A stretch of 7,987 nt of DNA from JBLHKE01 sp047619485 (GCA_047619485.1 JBLHKE010000347.1:1-7987), one strand, 5' to 3'. Shown: positions 1 through 6,765, numbered from the stretch's first letter. The notes: a model not told the origin generated them from the sequence alone. Translations and numbers: made by a program.

Positions 1-251
1 GCGGCCTCGATCATGGTCGAGAGCTTGCCCCCGTCGAAGCCCGGGATCCTCACGCGCAGATTCGGCTTGTTCAACGGCAGGAGCTTGTTGATCTGCAAAC
101 CTTTGCCTTCCTTCTCCTCTTCGCCATCGGCAGCTTTAGTCGACTTCTCAGTGGAGGTCGATTTCTTGTCCTGGGCATGCAGAGGCAGAAGGGCTAACAC
201 ACCGAGACCTAGGGTCACGGTCGCAAATTTGAGAGGGAAGAATCTGGTCAT
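1..251 (-). CDS. Exported protein, N-terminal part only, possibly LptC-like (runs off left edge)
   Basis: This is the 5' end of a minus-strand gene that continues beyond the window; 83 full codons are visible. It opens with MTRFFPLKFATVTLGLGV and continues through a hydrophobic core to a plausible signal-peptidase I site after LPLHA, at about residue 26. A charged, low-complexity linker rich in Lys, Glu, Ser and Thr follows (about 28-55). The mature part then begins with LNKPNLRVRIPGFDGGKL. The product is therefore exported or membrane-anchored. The gene starts 30 nt after the kdsA stop on the same strand, so the two are probably co-transcribed. In many Gram-negative bacteria kdsA lies near lptC, lptA and lptB, and LptC proteins have a short 'IPxFDxxGKL'-like stretch after the N-terminal anchor, which fits here. 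That assignment is an inference from a short fragment and context; an unrelated secreted protein is possible. No Shine-Dalgarno sequence precedes the ATG. Confidence 0.6.
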   Translation of the reverse strand, partial: MTRFFPLKFATVTLGLGVLALLPLHAQDKKSTSTEKSTKAADGEEEKEGKGLQINKLLPLNKPNLRVRIPGFDGGKLSTMIEA

Positions 252-281
252 TGGAGAGAAAAACAAAGGGGGAGGACGCGG

Positions 282-1106
282 CTAGTCGTCGCTGTTGATC
301 AGCGCATGGAGTTGGGTCAATTTCTTGAGAATGCTAGGCATCTGGTCGAGTGGCACCTGATTCGGGCCGTCGGACAGTGCCTGTGAGGGGTCGCGATGGG
401 TCTCCATGAAAACGCCGTCACAGCCAGTCGCCACCGCAGCTCTCGCCAAGATAGGGGCTAGCACGCCGTCGCCGCCGGAGGTGTCGCCTTTCCCTCCTGG
501 GCGTTGCACGGAGTGGGTGGCATCAAAAACCACCCGGTACCCGTCCTCACGCATCCAGTAGAGAGATCGCATATCGGCGACAAGAGTATTATACCCGAAA
601 CTGGCACCTCTTTCAGTAAAAAAGAAATTCCGGCAACCTGAACTTTCAATCTTTCCTGCAATGTTGCGCATGTCCCACGCCGCGAGGAACTGACCTTTCT
701 TCACGTTCATGGCACGGCCGGTCTTGGCGGTTGCCACGATCAAATCTGTCTGCCGACACAGAAACGCCGGAATTTGCAGCAGATCCACCGTTTCCGCCGC
801 GATTTCCGCCTCCTCGGGCGTGTGAACATCAGTGGTTACCGGGACGCCCAGTTCTTTGCCGATCTCGCCCAAAATCCGGCACCCTTCGCGCACCCCGGGT
901 CCACGGAACGACTTCACCGAAGTACGGTTGGCCTTGTCATACGAGGCTTTGAACACAAATCGCAGGTTCTGTTCGTCGGCGATCGCCTTTAGGGATCGCG
1001 CCATCTCCCAGGCGAAGTCCTCACTCTCGATCGCGCAGGGGCCGAGGATGAAAATCGGCTCTTTGCCGTCCATGGTGAGGTCGCCTATCTGGATATCTGG
1101 TAGCAT
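282..1106 (-). CDS. kdsA: 3-deoxy-8-phosphooctulonate (Kdo-8-P) synthase, metal-dependent type
   Basis: This cytoplasmic enzyme condenses phosphoenolpyruvate with D-arabinose 5-phosphate to give Kdo-8-phosphate, the precursor of the Kdo sugars of the LPS inner core. The 274 residues match the usual family length of about 265-285 and cover the whole TIM-barrel. Visible motifs are GPCAIES (22-28), KASYDKANRTS (53-63), FRGPG (67-71), TDVH (92-95), the barrel strand FDATHSVQRPGG (194-205), METHRDP (234-240) and DGPNQ (246-250). The four metal ligands of the metal-dependent class appear intact: Cys24, His198, Glu235 and Asp246. The metal-independent enterobacterial class has Asn in place of this Cys. 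The start is uncertain. The first ATG has no Shine-Dalgarno sequence, and an internal ATG at codon 12 (position 1073) with a weak AGGCG upstream would give a 263-residue protein that still contains every motif. A probable operon partner follows 30 nt downstream. Confidence 0.96.
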   Translation of the reverse strand: MLPDIQIGDLTMDGKEPIFILGPCAIESEDFAWEMARSLKAIADEQNLRFVFKASYDKANRTSVKSFRGPGVREGCRILGEIGKELGVPVTTDVHTPEEAEIAAETVDLLQIPAFLCRQTDLIVATAKTGRAMNVKKGQFLAAWDMRNIAGKIESSGCRNFFFTERGASFGYNTLVADMRSLYWMREDGYRVVFDATHSVQRPGGKGDTSGGDGVLAPILARAAVATGCDGVFMETHRDPSQALSDGPNQVPLDQMPSILKKLTQLHALINSDD

Positions 1107-1254
1107 AAAAAGGATCTTTAGCAGAGGTTTTCGAAGAATTTACCTACTCGACCGCCGCCTGTTCATCGCTATGGTGCACGCGCAGGCTGACCGTTCGTCG
1201 GACTAAATAAAGCTACTCCCCTGCCCCACCGTGCCGCAACCGATAACTACCCTT
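1107..1254. promoter_or_regulatory. Divergent intergenic region between kdsA and the phosphatase gene
   Basis: This 148-nt gap separates two genes that read away from each other, so it must hold or overlap promoters for both the LPS-related operon (minus) and the phosphatase cluster (plus). I could not find a convincing paired -35/-10 on either strand. The A/T-rich spots at about 1130-1142 and 1203-1210 are possible -10 regions without good -35 partners. A GTG at 1231 is in frame with the phosphatase gene but would put eight polar residues ahead of a good lipoprotein signal, so I treat 1231-1254 as untranslated. Confidence 0.4.
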
Positions 1255-3303
1255 ATGAACAAAGATTCATCCCCTCTCCGCCTCACGCTGATCGCCCTCG
1301 TGTCGATGCAACTCGCCGCCTGTGATCAGGTCGAGGAGGCCGTCGCCACCTCCACCACCACCAGCAAGGCCGAGGCCGGCAACATCATCGAAACCACCGC
1401 ACCAGCTGAGGCCGCCGAGGTGTTCAGCCGCGCGGCCTACCTCCAGCTTGCCACTTCGGAGTCGATGTTCATCGTCTGGCGCACTGCGGAGAAGATCGAC
1501 CCCGTGGTGAAATTCGGCACGGACCTGAAAATGCTCGGCCTAGATCCTGCAGCGATCACCGTCCGCCAGTCCAACGCCGACAACCCAGACGATAAGAACC
1601 CGCTGCACACCGCCCCCACCGGCACCTTCCAATACGAGGCAAAACTAACGGATCTGAAACCCGACACCGAATATTTCTACGCGATCTACGACGGCACCAA
1701 ACGCCTCACCCCAGAGGACGAGAGTTACCACCTGCAAACGCACCCGGAGATCGGCAGCGATCGCGACGTCTACTTCTGGGCCGTAGGCGACTCCGGCACC
1801 GGCGGTGCCGCCCAGGCCGCTGTCCACGAGGCGATGGTCGAATACAACGAGAAACTCGACAAGCAGCTGGACCTCTACCTGCACGTCGGCGACATGGCCT
1901 ACGGCTCCGGCACCGACAGCGAATTCAGCGGCCGTTTCTTCTCCATGTATGAGCCAACCCTACGCAACCTCCCCTGCTGGGCCGCGATGGGCAACCACGA
2001 GGGCAAGACCTCCAGCGGCAAGACTGGCATCGGCCCGTTTTACGATGGCTACATCTGCCCGACCGAGGGTGAGTCCGGTGGGCTCGCCAGCGGTAATGAA
2101 TCCTACTACTCCTTCGACTACGGCAAGGTCCACTTCATCGCGCTCAACTCCCACGACCTCGACCGCTCGCCCACCGGCGCGATGGCCAAGTGGCTCAAGT
2201 CCGACCTCGAGGAGACCAAGGCCGACTGGGTCGTCTGCTTCTTCCACCACCCACCTTACACGATGGGCAGCCACAACTCTGACAGGGAATTCCAGCTGAT
2301 CGAAATGCGTGAACACATCATGCCAATCCTCGAGAGCGGCGGCTGCGACCTCACCCTCACCGGCCACTCACACATCTACGAGAGATCAATGTTAGTCGAC
2401 GGTGCCTATGCCACCCCGACCACCGCGGAGGGCGTGATTATCGACGACGGTGACGGCGACCCAGCAGGCGACGGCGCCTACAAGAAAACCAGTGGCCTAA
2501 ATCCAAACAACGGCTCCATCAACATCGTCACCGGCCACGGCGGCACCGGGGTGCGCCGCGGGGGCACGATGCCGATCATGCGCCGCATCATCGTCGAAAA
2601 CGGCTCCACCCTCATCCATGTTAAAGGCGACACGCTCCACGGCACGATGCTCAACTACAAAGGCGAGGTCAGAGACACCTTCGCCATCACCAAATCCGAC
2701 GATGTCCCGGTCGCACGCACCCCGATCGAAAACCCGTGGCAGCCAGGCGGGAAGACCGCCAGCGACGAGAAGCGCGGTGGACAGCGGCTGCCGAAGAACC
2801 ACGTCGCCCTGCTGAAGAGGGGAGCGTCTTGGAGCTATCTGGCCGGCGGCGAACACCCGCAGAGAAACTGGACCAGCCCGGACTTTGATGACAGCGCCTG
2901 GAAGAAAGGCAAAGCCGGCTTCGGCTACGGCGACAGAGACGACGCCACCGAGCTCGAAGACATGTCCAAAAATTACAAAACCGTCTATATCCGCCGCGGC
3001 TTCGACGTGCCCACCGGCGTGTCAGCTGCCGATGTCGGCCTCGCCATCAGCTACGACGACGGCTTCATCGCCTACCTCAATGGCAAGGAGATCCTACGCG
3101 TCGGCGTCGACTCCGGCAGCGGCAAAACAGCGAAGGGCTTCCACCCGCATGAGGCGAACAAGCAGTTCGAATACTTCTCCTTCAAGGGGAAGGAGAAACT
3201 CCTCAACACCGGTGCCAACGTCATCGCGATCGAAGGCCACAACGCCAACCTCGAGAGCTCGGACTTCTCCCTCCACCCGTCGGTGATCATGAACAAGAAG
3301 TAG
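1255..3303 (+). CDS. Lipoprotein purple-acid-phosphatase-like metallophosphoesterase with C-terminal jelly-roll-like module
   Basis: Probable secreted, lipid-anchored phosphomonoesterase or phosphodiesterase; the substrate is unknown. Numbering is from the ATG at 1255 (682 aa). This start puts a lipoprotein signal directly at the N-terminus, ending in lipobox LAAC with Cys23; an in-frame GTG lies 24 nt upstream. Residues about 50-165 resemble the Fn3-like N-terminal domain of purple acid phosphatases (TDLKPDTEYFYAIYDG). Residues about 170-480 are the metallophosphoesterase core: GDSG (Asp179), GDMAY (Asp213, Tyr216), GNHE (Asn247, His248), FFHHPPY (His331/332) and GHSHIYER (His371, His373). 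The Tyr of GDxxY and the terminal YER are purple-acid-phosphatase hallmarks, and a full set of metal ligands is present. An Asp/Gly-rich insert lies near 397-405. The C-terminal ~160 residues (WTSPDFDDSAW, ISYDDGFIAYLNGKEI) look like a galactose-binding-type beta-sandwich, perhaps for glycan binding. The next gene starts 4 nt downstream. Confidence 0.92.
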   Translation: MNKDSSPLRLTLIALVSMQLAACDQVEEAVATSTTTSKAEAGNIIETTAPAEAAEVFSRAAYLQLATSESMFIVWRTAEKIDPVVKFGTDLKMLGLDPAAITVRQSNADNPDDKNPLHTAPTGTFQYEAKLTDLKPDTEYFYAIYDGTKRLTPEDESYHLQTHPEIGSDRDVYFWAVGDSGTGGAAQAAVHEAMVEYNEKLDKQLDLYLHVGDMAYGSGTDSEFSGRFFSMYEPTLRNLPCWAAMGNHEGKTSSGKTGIGPFYDGYICPTEGESGGLASGNESYYSFDYGKVHFIALNSHDLDRSPTGAMAKWLKSDLEETKADWVVCFFHHPPYTMGSHNSDREFQLIEMREHIMPILESGGCDLTLTGHSHIYERSMLVDGAYATPTTAEGVIIDDGDGDPAGDGAYKKTSGLNPNNGSINIVTGHGGTGVRRGGTMPIMRRIIVENGSTLIHVKGDTLHGTMLNYKGEVRDTFAITKSDDVPVARTPIENPWQPGGKTASDEKRGGQRLPKNHVALLKRGASWSYLAGGEHPQRNWTSPDFDDSAWKKGKAGFGYGDRDDATELEDMSKNYKTVYIRRGFDVPTGVSAADVGLAISYDDGFIAYLNGKEILRVGVDSGSGKTAKGFHPHEANKQFEYFSFKGKEKLLNTGANVIAIEGHNANLESSDFSLHPSVIMNKK

Positions 3304-3307
3304 GCCG

Positions 3308-4243
3308 ATGCAACGTACTCTCACTGTCACCGCGGCCGGCATCCTGCTCGCCCTCCTCACTGCTGCCGTCTCCGCGCACCACAACGTGGAGGAGATGATT
3401 CGCCAGTTCACCGAACTAATCGAAACCGGAGGGGACGACACGCCCCCCGAAGTCTACTACCGCCGCGCCACGGAATACCGCGTCACCCGGAAGTTCGACA
3501 AAGCCCGCGCCGACCTCGAGAAAGCCATCGAGCTCGCGCCCGAATTCATCGCCGCCCACGAGGATCTCGGCCGCCTCCACCAGCTGCACGGAGATCTCCC
3601 CAAAGCGATCGCCTCACTAGACAAAGCCGTCGCGGCCGCCACCACTGATCGCGAGAAAGCCGCCTCGCTAGCGGTGCGCGCCGAGATCCTAGCCTCTGCC
3701 GGGAAAACAGAAGACGCCCTAACAGACGTCGAAAATGCACTCGAGACTTACAAGCGCGGCGCCGTCGACTGGTTCCTACTGCGTTCAGACCTACAAGATC
3801 AGCTCGACCAGAAAGAAGCGCGACTCAAGGGTCTAAAAGCTGGCCACGCCCGCACCAAGAGCGTCGTCCTCTACAACGCCTGGGTCGAGGCCCTCGTCGA
3901 GACCGGCGACTACGAAACCGCCCGGCCCATCATCGGAGCAAGAGTCGCCGCCGCACGCTTGAAAAGCTCCTGGCTCATCCGCCGCGCAAAACTCCACCTC
4001 GCCACCGACGAAAAAGACGCCGCCATAAAGGATCTGCAACAAGCCATCACCGAACTCAATCAGCGCCTCAATCCAGAGAACCCCGATATCACCCTGCTCA
4101 TCGATCGTGGCATCGCCCACCAGCTGCTAGAAGATCGCTCCGCCGCCAAAAAAGATCTCGCCGCCGCAAAGAAAGCCGGCGCCGACCGCTGGGCGACCGC
4201 CCGACTAGAAAAAGCGCTGGGAGTCGAACTCCAGTCCAACTAG
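3308..4243 (+). CDS. Exported tetratricopeptide-repeat protein
   Basis: The 311-residue product begins with a typical Sec signal peptide: MQRTLTVTAAGILLALLTAA, then a likely cleavage after VSA at residue 23. A conserved-looking HHNVEEMIRQF segment follows. TPR helices can be read at about 47-80 (YYRRATEYRVTRKFDKARAD, ending in an IELAP turn), 81-114 (AHEDLGRLHQLHGDLPKAI) and 117-150 (AEILASAGKTEDALTDVENAL). Weaker alpha-alpha repeats continue at about 186-215, 221-255 and 261-294. There is no catalytic motif, so the role is probably a periplasmic scaffold or binding protein. It sits 4 nt after the phosphatase stop and 6 nt before the Nudix start, which implies one transcript and possibly translational coupling. 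A physical partnership with the co-exported phosphatase is a reasonable inference only. No Shine-Dalgarno sequence is evident, as expected if ribosomes reinitiate from the upstream gene. Confidence 0.88.
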   Translation: MQRTLTVTAAGILLALLTAAVSAHHNVEEMIRQFTELIETGGDDTPPEVYYRRATEYRVTRKFDKARADLEKAIELAPEFIAAHEDLGRLHQLHGDLPKAIASLDKAVAAATTDREKAASLAVRAEILASAGKTEDALTDVENALETYKRGAVDWFLLRSDLQDQLDQKEARLKGLKAGHARTKSVVLYNAWVEALVETGDYETARPIIGARVAAARLKSSWLIRRAKLHLATDEKDAAIKDLQQAITELNQRLNPENPDITLLIDRGIAHQLLEDRSAAKKDLAAAKKAGADRWATARLEKALGVELQSN

Positions 4244-4249
4244 ATCGAC

Positions 4250-4732
4250 ATGACTGACTGGACTGACTGGGAGCCCAACATCCGCGCCAACCTCCTCTTC
4301 CTGCTACGTGGTGACGAGGTCTTGCTCATCCGTAAAAAACGCGGCATTGGCGCCGGAAAAATCAACGCCCCAGGCGGCAAAATCGAACCCGGAGAAACTG
4401 CCGAGCAAGGCGCCATCCGCGAGACGATTGAAGAAGTCGGCCTCACCGCCACCAATCTCAGCGAGATGGGCGAACTGCATTTCCAATTCGTCGACGGCAT
4501 GGCCTTGCACTGCACGGTGTTCCATTCCGAGTTTTTCGAGGGCGAGGCCATCGAGACCGACGAAGCCATCCCTATCTGGACAAAAATTGCAGATATCCCC
4601 TACGACGAGATGTGGGAAGACGACATCCACTGGCTCCCCCGCGCCCTCGCCGGCGAGATCTTCCGAGGCTACTTCGAATTCGACGACGACAAGATGCTGA
4701 GCCAGCAGCTCGAGTTCACCACTCGGTCCTGA
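4250..4732 (+). CDS. MTH1-like Nudix hydrolase (probable oxidised purine nucleoside triphosphatase)
   Basis: This cytoplasmic Nudix enzyme of 160 residues probably hydrolyses 8-oxo-dGTP or related oxidised purine triphosphates to the monophosphate, sanitising the nucleotide pool. The Nudix box is perfect: Gly43, Glu49, then Arg57-Glu58, Glu61-Glu62 and Gly64-Leu65 (RETIEEVGL). Beyond the box it follows human MTH1 (NUDT1) closely by memory. KKRGIGAG (29-36) matches KKRGFGAG. Asn39 falls where MTH1 has its base-contacting Asn33. MWEDD (121-125) matches MWPDD, which holds the substrate-selecting Trp117, Asp119 and Asp120. The late GYFEFDDD resembles GYFKFQGQ. Many bacterial MutT proteins lack this combination, so the MTH1 type is more specific than a plain 'MutT' label. 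The gene is the last of a tight three-gene cluster. Its first codons contain a 9-bp tandem duplication that encodes TDWTDW. There is no signal peptide, unlike its two exported neighbours. Confidence 0.93.
   Translation: MTDWTDWEPNIRANLLFLLRGDEVLLIRKKRGIGAGKINAPGGKIEPGETAEQGAIRETIEEVGLTATNLSEMGELHFQFVDGMALHCTVFHSEFFEGEAIETDEAIPIWTKIADIPYDEMWEDDIHWLPRALAGEIFRGYFEFDDDKMLSQQLEFTTRS
4252..4269 (+). repeat. 9-bp tandem duplication at the Nudix gene start
   Basis: GACTGACTG occurs twice in direct succession, overlapping codons 1-7 of the Nudix gene, and gives the peptide MTDWTDW. The unit is a multiple of three, so the frame is kept. It looks like a simple slippage duplication. Confidence 0.85.
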
Positions 4733-4910
4733 GCGCCAGTTTGACCGTTGCGACAACCAAGCAGCTTGGGGCGTCTCGCCAATAGTGTTTTTCTGACACC
4801 GCCAAGGCGCCCCGGGCGCCCTGCCTCCCGCATAACCCCAGAGGAAACGCTCCGCCACCCCCCAAAAAAATCTCTTCACCATCCGGCGTGGTTCCCCTAC
4901 ATATCTCCGC
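4733..4910. promoter_or_regulatory. Noncoding gap upstream of fhs, with GC palindrome and weak promoter candidate
   Basis: This 178-nt stretch has no credible coding frame. It contains a GC-rich inverted repeat at 4806-4820 (listed separately), then a pyrimidine-rich and A-tract segment. A weak sigma-70-like pair, TTCACC (4875-4880) and TACATA (4898-4903) with a 17-nt spacer, would place the transcript start within a few nucleotides of the fhs ATG at 4911. Each hexamer matches its consensus only partly. No known tetrahydrofolate riboswitch fold was recognised by eye. Confidence 0.3.
4806..4820. terminator. GC-rich hairpin after the phosphatase-TPR-Nudix cluster
   Basis: GGCGCCC and GGGCGCC are separated by one base, which allows a stem of 5-6 G-C pairs with a 3-5 nt loop. 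It lies 73 nt after the Nudix stop and 90 nt before fhs. No U-run follows directly, so it is not a textbook intrinsic terminator. It could be a pause, a processing signal or a chance palindrome in GC-rich DNA. Confidence 0.3.
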
Positions 4911-6587
4911 ATGAAGAGTGACATAGAAATCGCCCAGCAAGCCAACATGCAGCGGATTATCCCGCTGGCGGAAGAACGCCTCGGTATCTCCGACGAGCAC
5001 CTTGAGCCCTACGGACACTACAAGGCGAAGGTTTCGACCGACTTCCTCGATTCACTTGCTGATCGCCCGGACGGCAAGCTAATCCTCGTCACCGCGATCA
5101 GTCCAACGCCGGCTGGCGAAGGGAAAACCACCACCAGTGTCGGCCTGACTGATGGGTTGAACCGCATCGGCAAAAAAGCAGTGGCCTGCCTGCGCGAACC
5201 CTCACTCGGACCATGTTTTGGGATGAAAGGCGGTGCCGCTGGTGGCGGTCTCGCACAAGTGGTGCCGATGGAAGACATCAACCTCCACTTCACCGGTGAT
5301 TTTCACGCCATCGGTCTAGCCAACAATCTGCTGGCGGCACTGATCGACAACCACATCCACCACGGCAACGCTCTAGGCATTGATCAGCGACGCGTGACCT
5401 GGCGTCGTGTCGTCGACATGAACGATCGTGCCCTGCGCCAGATCACCGCCGGGTTGGGCGGCATCCGCAACGGCTTCCCACGCACGGACGGTTTCGACAT
5501 CGTCGTCGCCAGCGAGGTGATGGCGATCTTCTGCCTCGCCACTTCCCTCGCCGAAGTGAAGCAGCGGCTCGGGCAGATCGTCGTCGCCTACACGCGCAAA
5601 AACCAGCCCGTGACCGCCAGCGACCTGGACGCCGAGGGAGCTATGACCGTCCTCCTGAAAGACGCGTTCAAACCCAATCTCGTGCAAACTCTGGAGAACA
5701 ATATAGCGATCCTCCACGGTGGACCTTTCGCCAATATCGCGCACGGTTGCAACTCGGTGATCGCCACCAGAGCCGGTCTGAAACTTGCCGACTACGTGGT
5801 GACAGAAGCTGGCTTCGGAGCCGATCTCGGCGCAGAAAAATTCCTCGATATCAAGTGTCGTAAATCAGGTCTGCGCCCGGATGCGTGCGTCGTCGTCGCC
5901 ACCATCCGCGCACTCAAATTCCATGGCGGTGCCGATTTGAAAAACCTAGAGGCCGAAGACCTCGGCGCCCTCGCCGGCGGCATCAAAAACCTCGAACGCC
6001 ACCTGCGCAACTTGGGCGAGCACTTCGGGCTACCTTGCCTCGTCGCCATCAACCGCTTCGACGCCGACACGCAGGCAGAGATCGATCTGCTGCGCGAGAA
6101 AGTGGCCGCGCTCGGCGTCGAGATCGTCCTCGCCGAACATTGGGCGAAGGGCGGCGAGGGCGCAGAGGACATGGCGCGGGCGGTGGTCGACCTGATCGAT
6201 CGCCAATCAGCAGATTTCAAGTTCGCCTACGAAGATGATCTGCCGCTGTGGGAGAAGATGGAAGCGGTGGCGACGAAACTCTACGGGGCCGCTGGAGTGA
6301 CGGCCGACAGGAGCGTCCGACGCAGTATCGAACGACTGCAGAAGTCCGGCTACGGCAGCTACCCGATCTGCATCGCCAAGACGCAGTATTCGTTTTCTAC
6401 CGACCCGAAAGCGCTCGGGGCACCAGAAGGCCACACAGTCAAAGTCCGCGAAGTCCGGCTAGCCGCCGGTGCCGGGTTCATCATTTTTATCTGTGGCGAT
6501 GTCATGACGATGCCAGGCCTACCAAAAATCCCGGCGGCGAACTCTATCGACCTCGACGACGACGGCCGGGTGGTCGGGCTTTTCTAA
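4911..6587 (+). CDS. fhs: Formate-tetrahydrofolate ligase (10-formyl-THF synthetase)
   Basis: The enzyme joins formate to tetrahydrofolate with ATP, giving 10-formyl-THF for purine and formyl-methionyl-tRNA synthesis; it can run in reverse to make ATP. The product is cytoplasmic and usually tetrameric. The 558 residues equal the standard family length, and both ends are typical: MKSDIEIAQQA at the start and MPGLPKIPAANSIDLDDDGR close to the C-terminus. Other family landmarks are the P-loop TPAGEGKTT (66-74), EPSLGPCFGMKGGAAGGG (96-113), HFTGDFHAI (126-134), VVDMNDRALR (168-177) and VVTEAGFGADLGAEKF (296-311). All appear undamaged. The first ATG is the family-typical start despite the absence of a Shine-Dalgarno sequence. 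A 178-nt gap upstream and a structured region downstream suggest a single-gene transcript. No folD or other folate gene is adjacent. Confidence 0.98.
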   Translation: MKSDIEIAQQANMQRIIPLAEERLGISDEHLEPYGHYKAKVSTDFLDSLADRPDGKLILVTAISPTPAGEGKTTTSVGLTDGLNRIGKKAVACLREPSLGPCFGMKGGAAGGGLAQVVPMEDINLHFTGDFHAIGLANNLLAALIDNHIHHGNALGIDQRRVTWRRVVDMNDRALRQITAGLGGIRNGFPRTDGFDIVVASEVMAIFCLATSLAEVKQRLGQIVVAYTRKNQPVTASDLDAEGAMTVLLKDAFKPNLVQTLENNIAILHGGPFANIAHGCNSVIATRAGLKLADYVVTEAGFGADLGAEKFLDIKCRKSGLRPDACVVVATIRALKFHGGADLKNLEAEDLGALAGGIKNLERHLRNLGEHFGLPCLVAINRFDADTQAEIDLLREKVAALGVEIVLAEHWAKGGEGAEDMARAVVDLIDRQSADFKFAYEDDLPLWEKMEAVATKLYGAAGVTADRSVRRSIERLQKSGYGSYPICIAKTQYSFSTDPKALGAPEGHTVKVREVRLAAGAGFIIFICGDVMTMPGLPKIPAANSIDLDDDGRVVGLF

Positions 6588-6590
6588 GAC

Positions 6591-6673
6591 GTAACTTCGA
6601 TTTGCAATTCGAAGCCCAGTGCCCGAGTCGACTCAGCTCAATTCTCCGGACTTCGATTGCAAATCGAAGTTAC
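6591..6673. repeat. Nested inverted repeat (two palindromic units in inverted orientation)
   Basis: The left arm GTAACTTCGATTTGCAAT (6591-6608) is matched exactly by its reverse complement at 6656-6673. Allowing a single bulged T, the pairing extends to 6591-6614 with 6651-6673, leaving a central segment of about 36 nt. Each arm is also nearly self-complementary. The left one reads CTTCGATTTG/CAATTCGAAG with one mismatch. The right one forms CTTCGATT-GCA-AATCGAAG with a perfect 8-bp stem. It begins 4 nt after the fhs stop codon. No T-run follows either arm, so Rho-independent termination is not clear. A REP/BIME-like or MITE-like intergenic repeat, or a protein-binding palindrome pair, fits better. 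Confidence 0.8.
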
Positions 6674-6765
6674 TGCAATGTGTCGATCCAGAGTATTTCA
6701 CCGCAGGCTGAAGCACGGCTAGCGCCCTACCTCGTTGGCCCTCGGGCTAGGGAACCGCGACTGAC

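Noticed and set aside
1231..1254. GTG start for the phosphatase, eight codons upstream of the ATG.
   Set aside because: The ATG at 1255 starts a compact lipoprotein signal (short charged n-region, hydrophobic core, LAAC) directly. The GTG would only add polar residues ahead of it.
1960..2367. A 135-codon minus-strand open frame inside the phosphatase gene.
   Set aside because: High third-position GC in the phosphatase gene keeps opposite frames open. The translation is Val/Gly/Ala-rich without motifs.
4733..4910. A folate-sensing riboswitch upstream of fhs.
   Set aside because: I could not fold a known tetrahydrofolate riboswitch core by eye. The only structure is a short GC palindrome, and a covariance-model search would be needed to claim more.
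4304..4948. A 214-codon minus-strand open frame spanning the Nudix gene, the gap and the start of fhs.
   Set aside because: It is antisense to two well-supported genes, its translation across the Nudix gene is a mirror-frame product, and no domain is visible. I treat it as a shadow.
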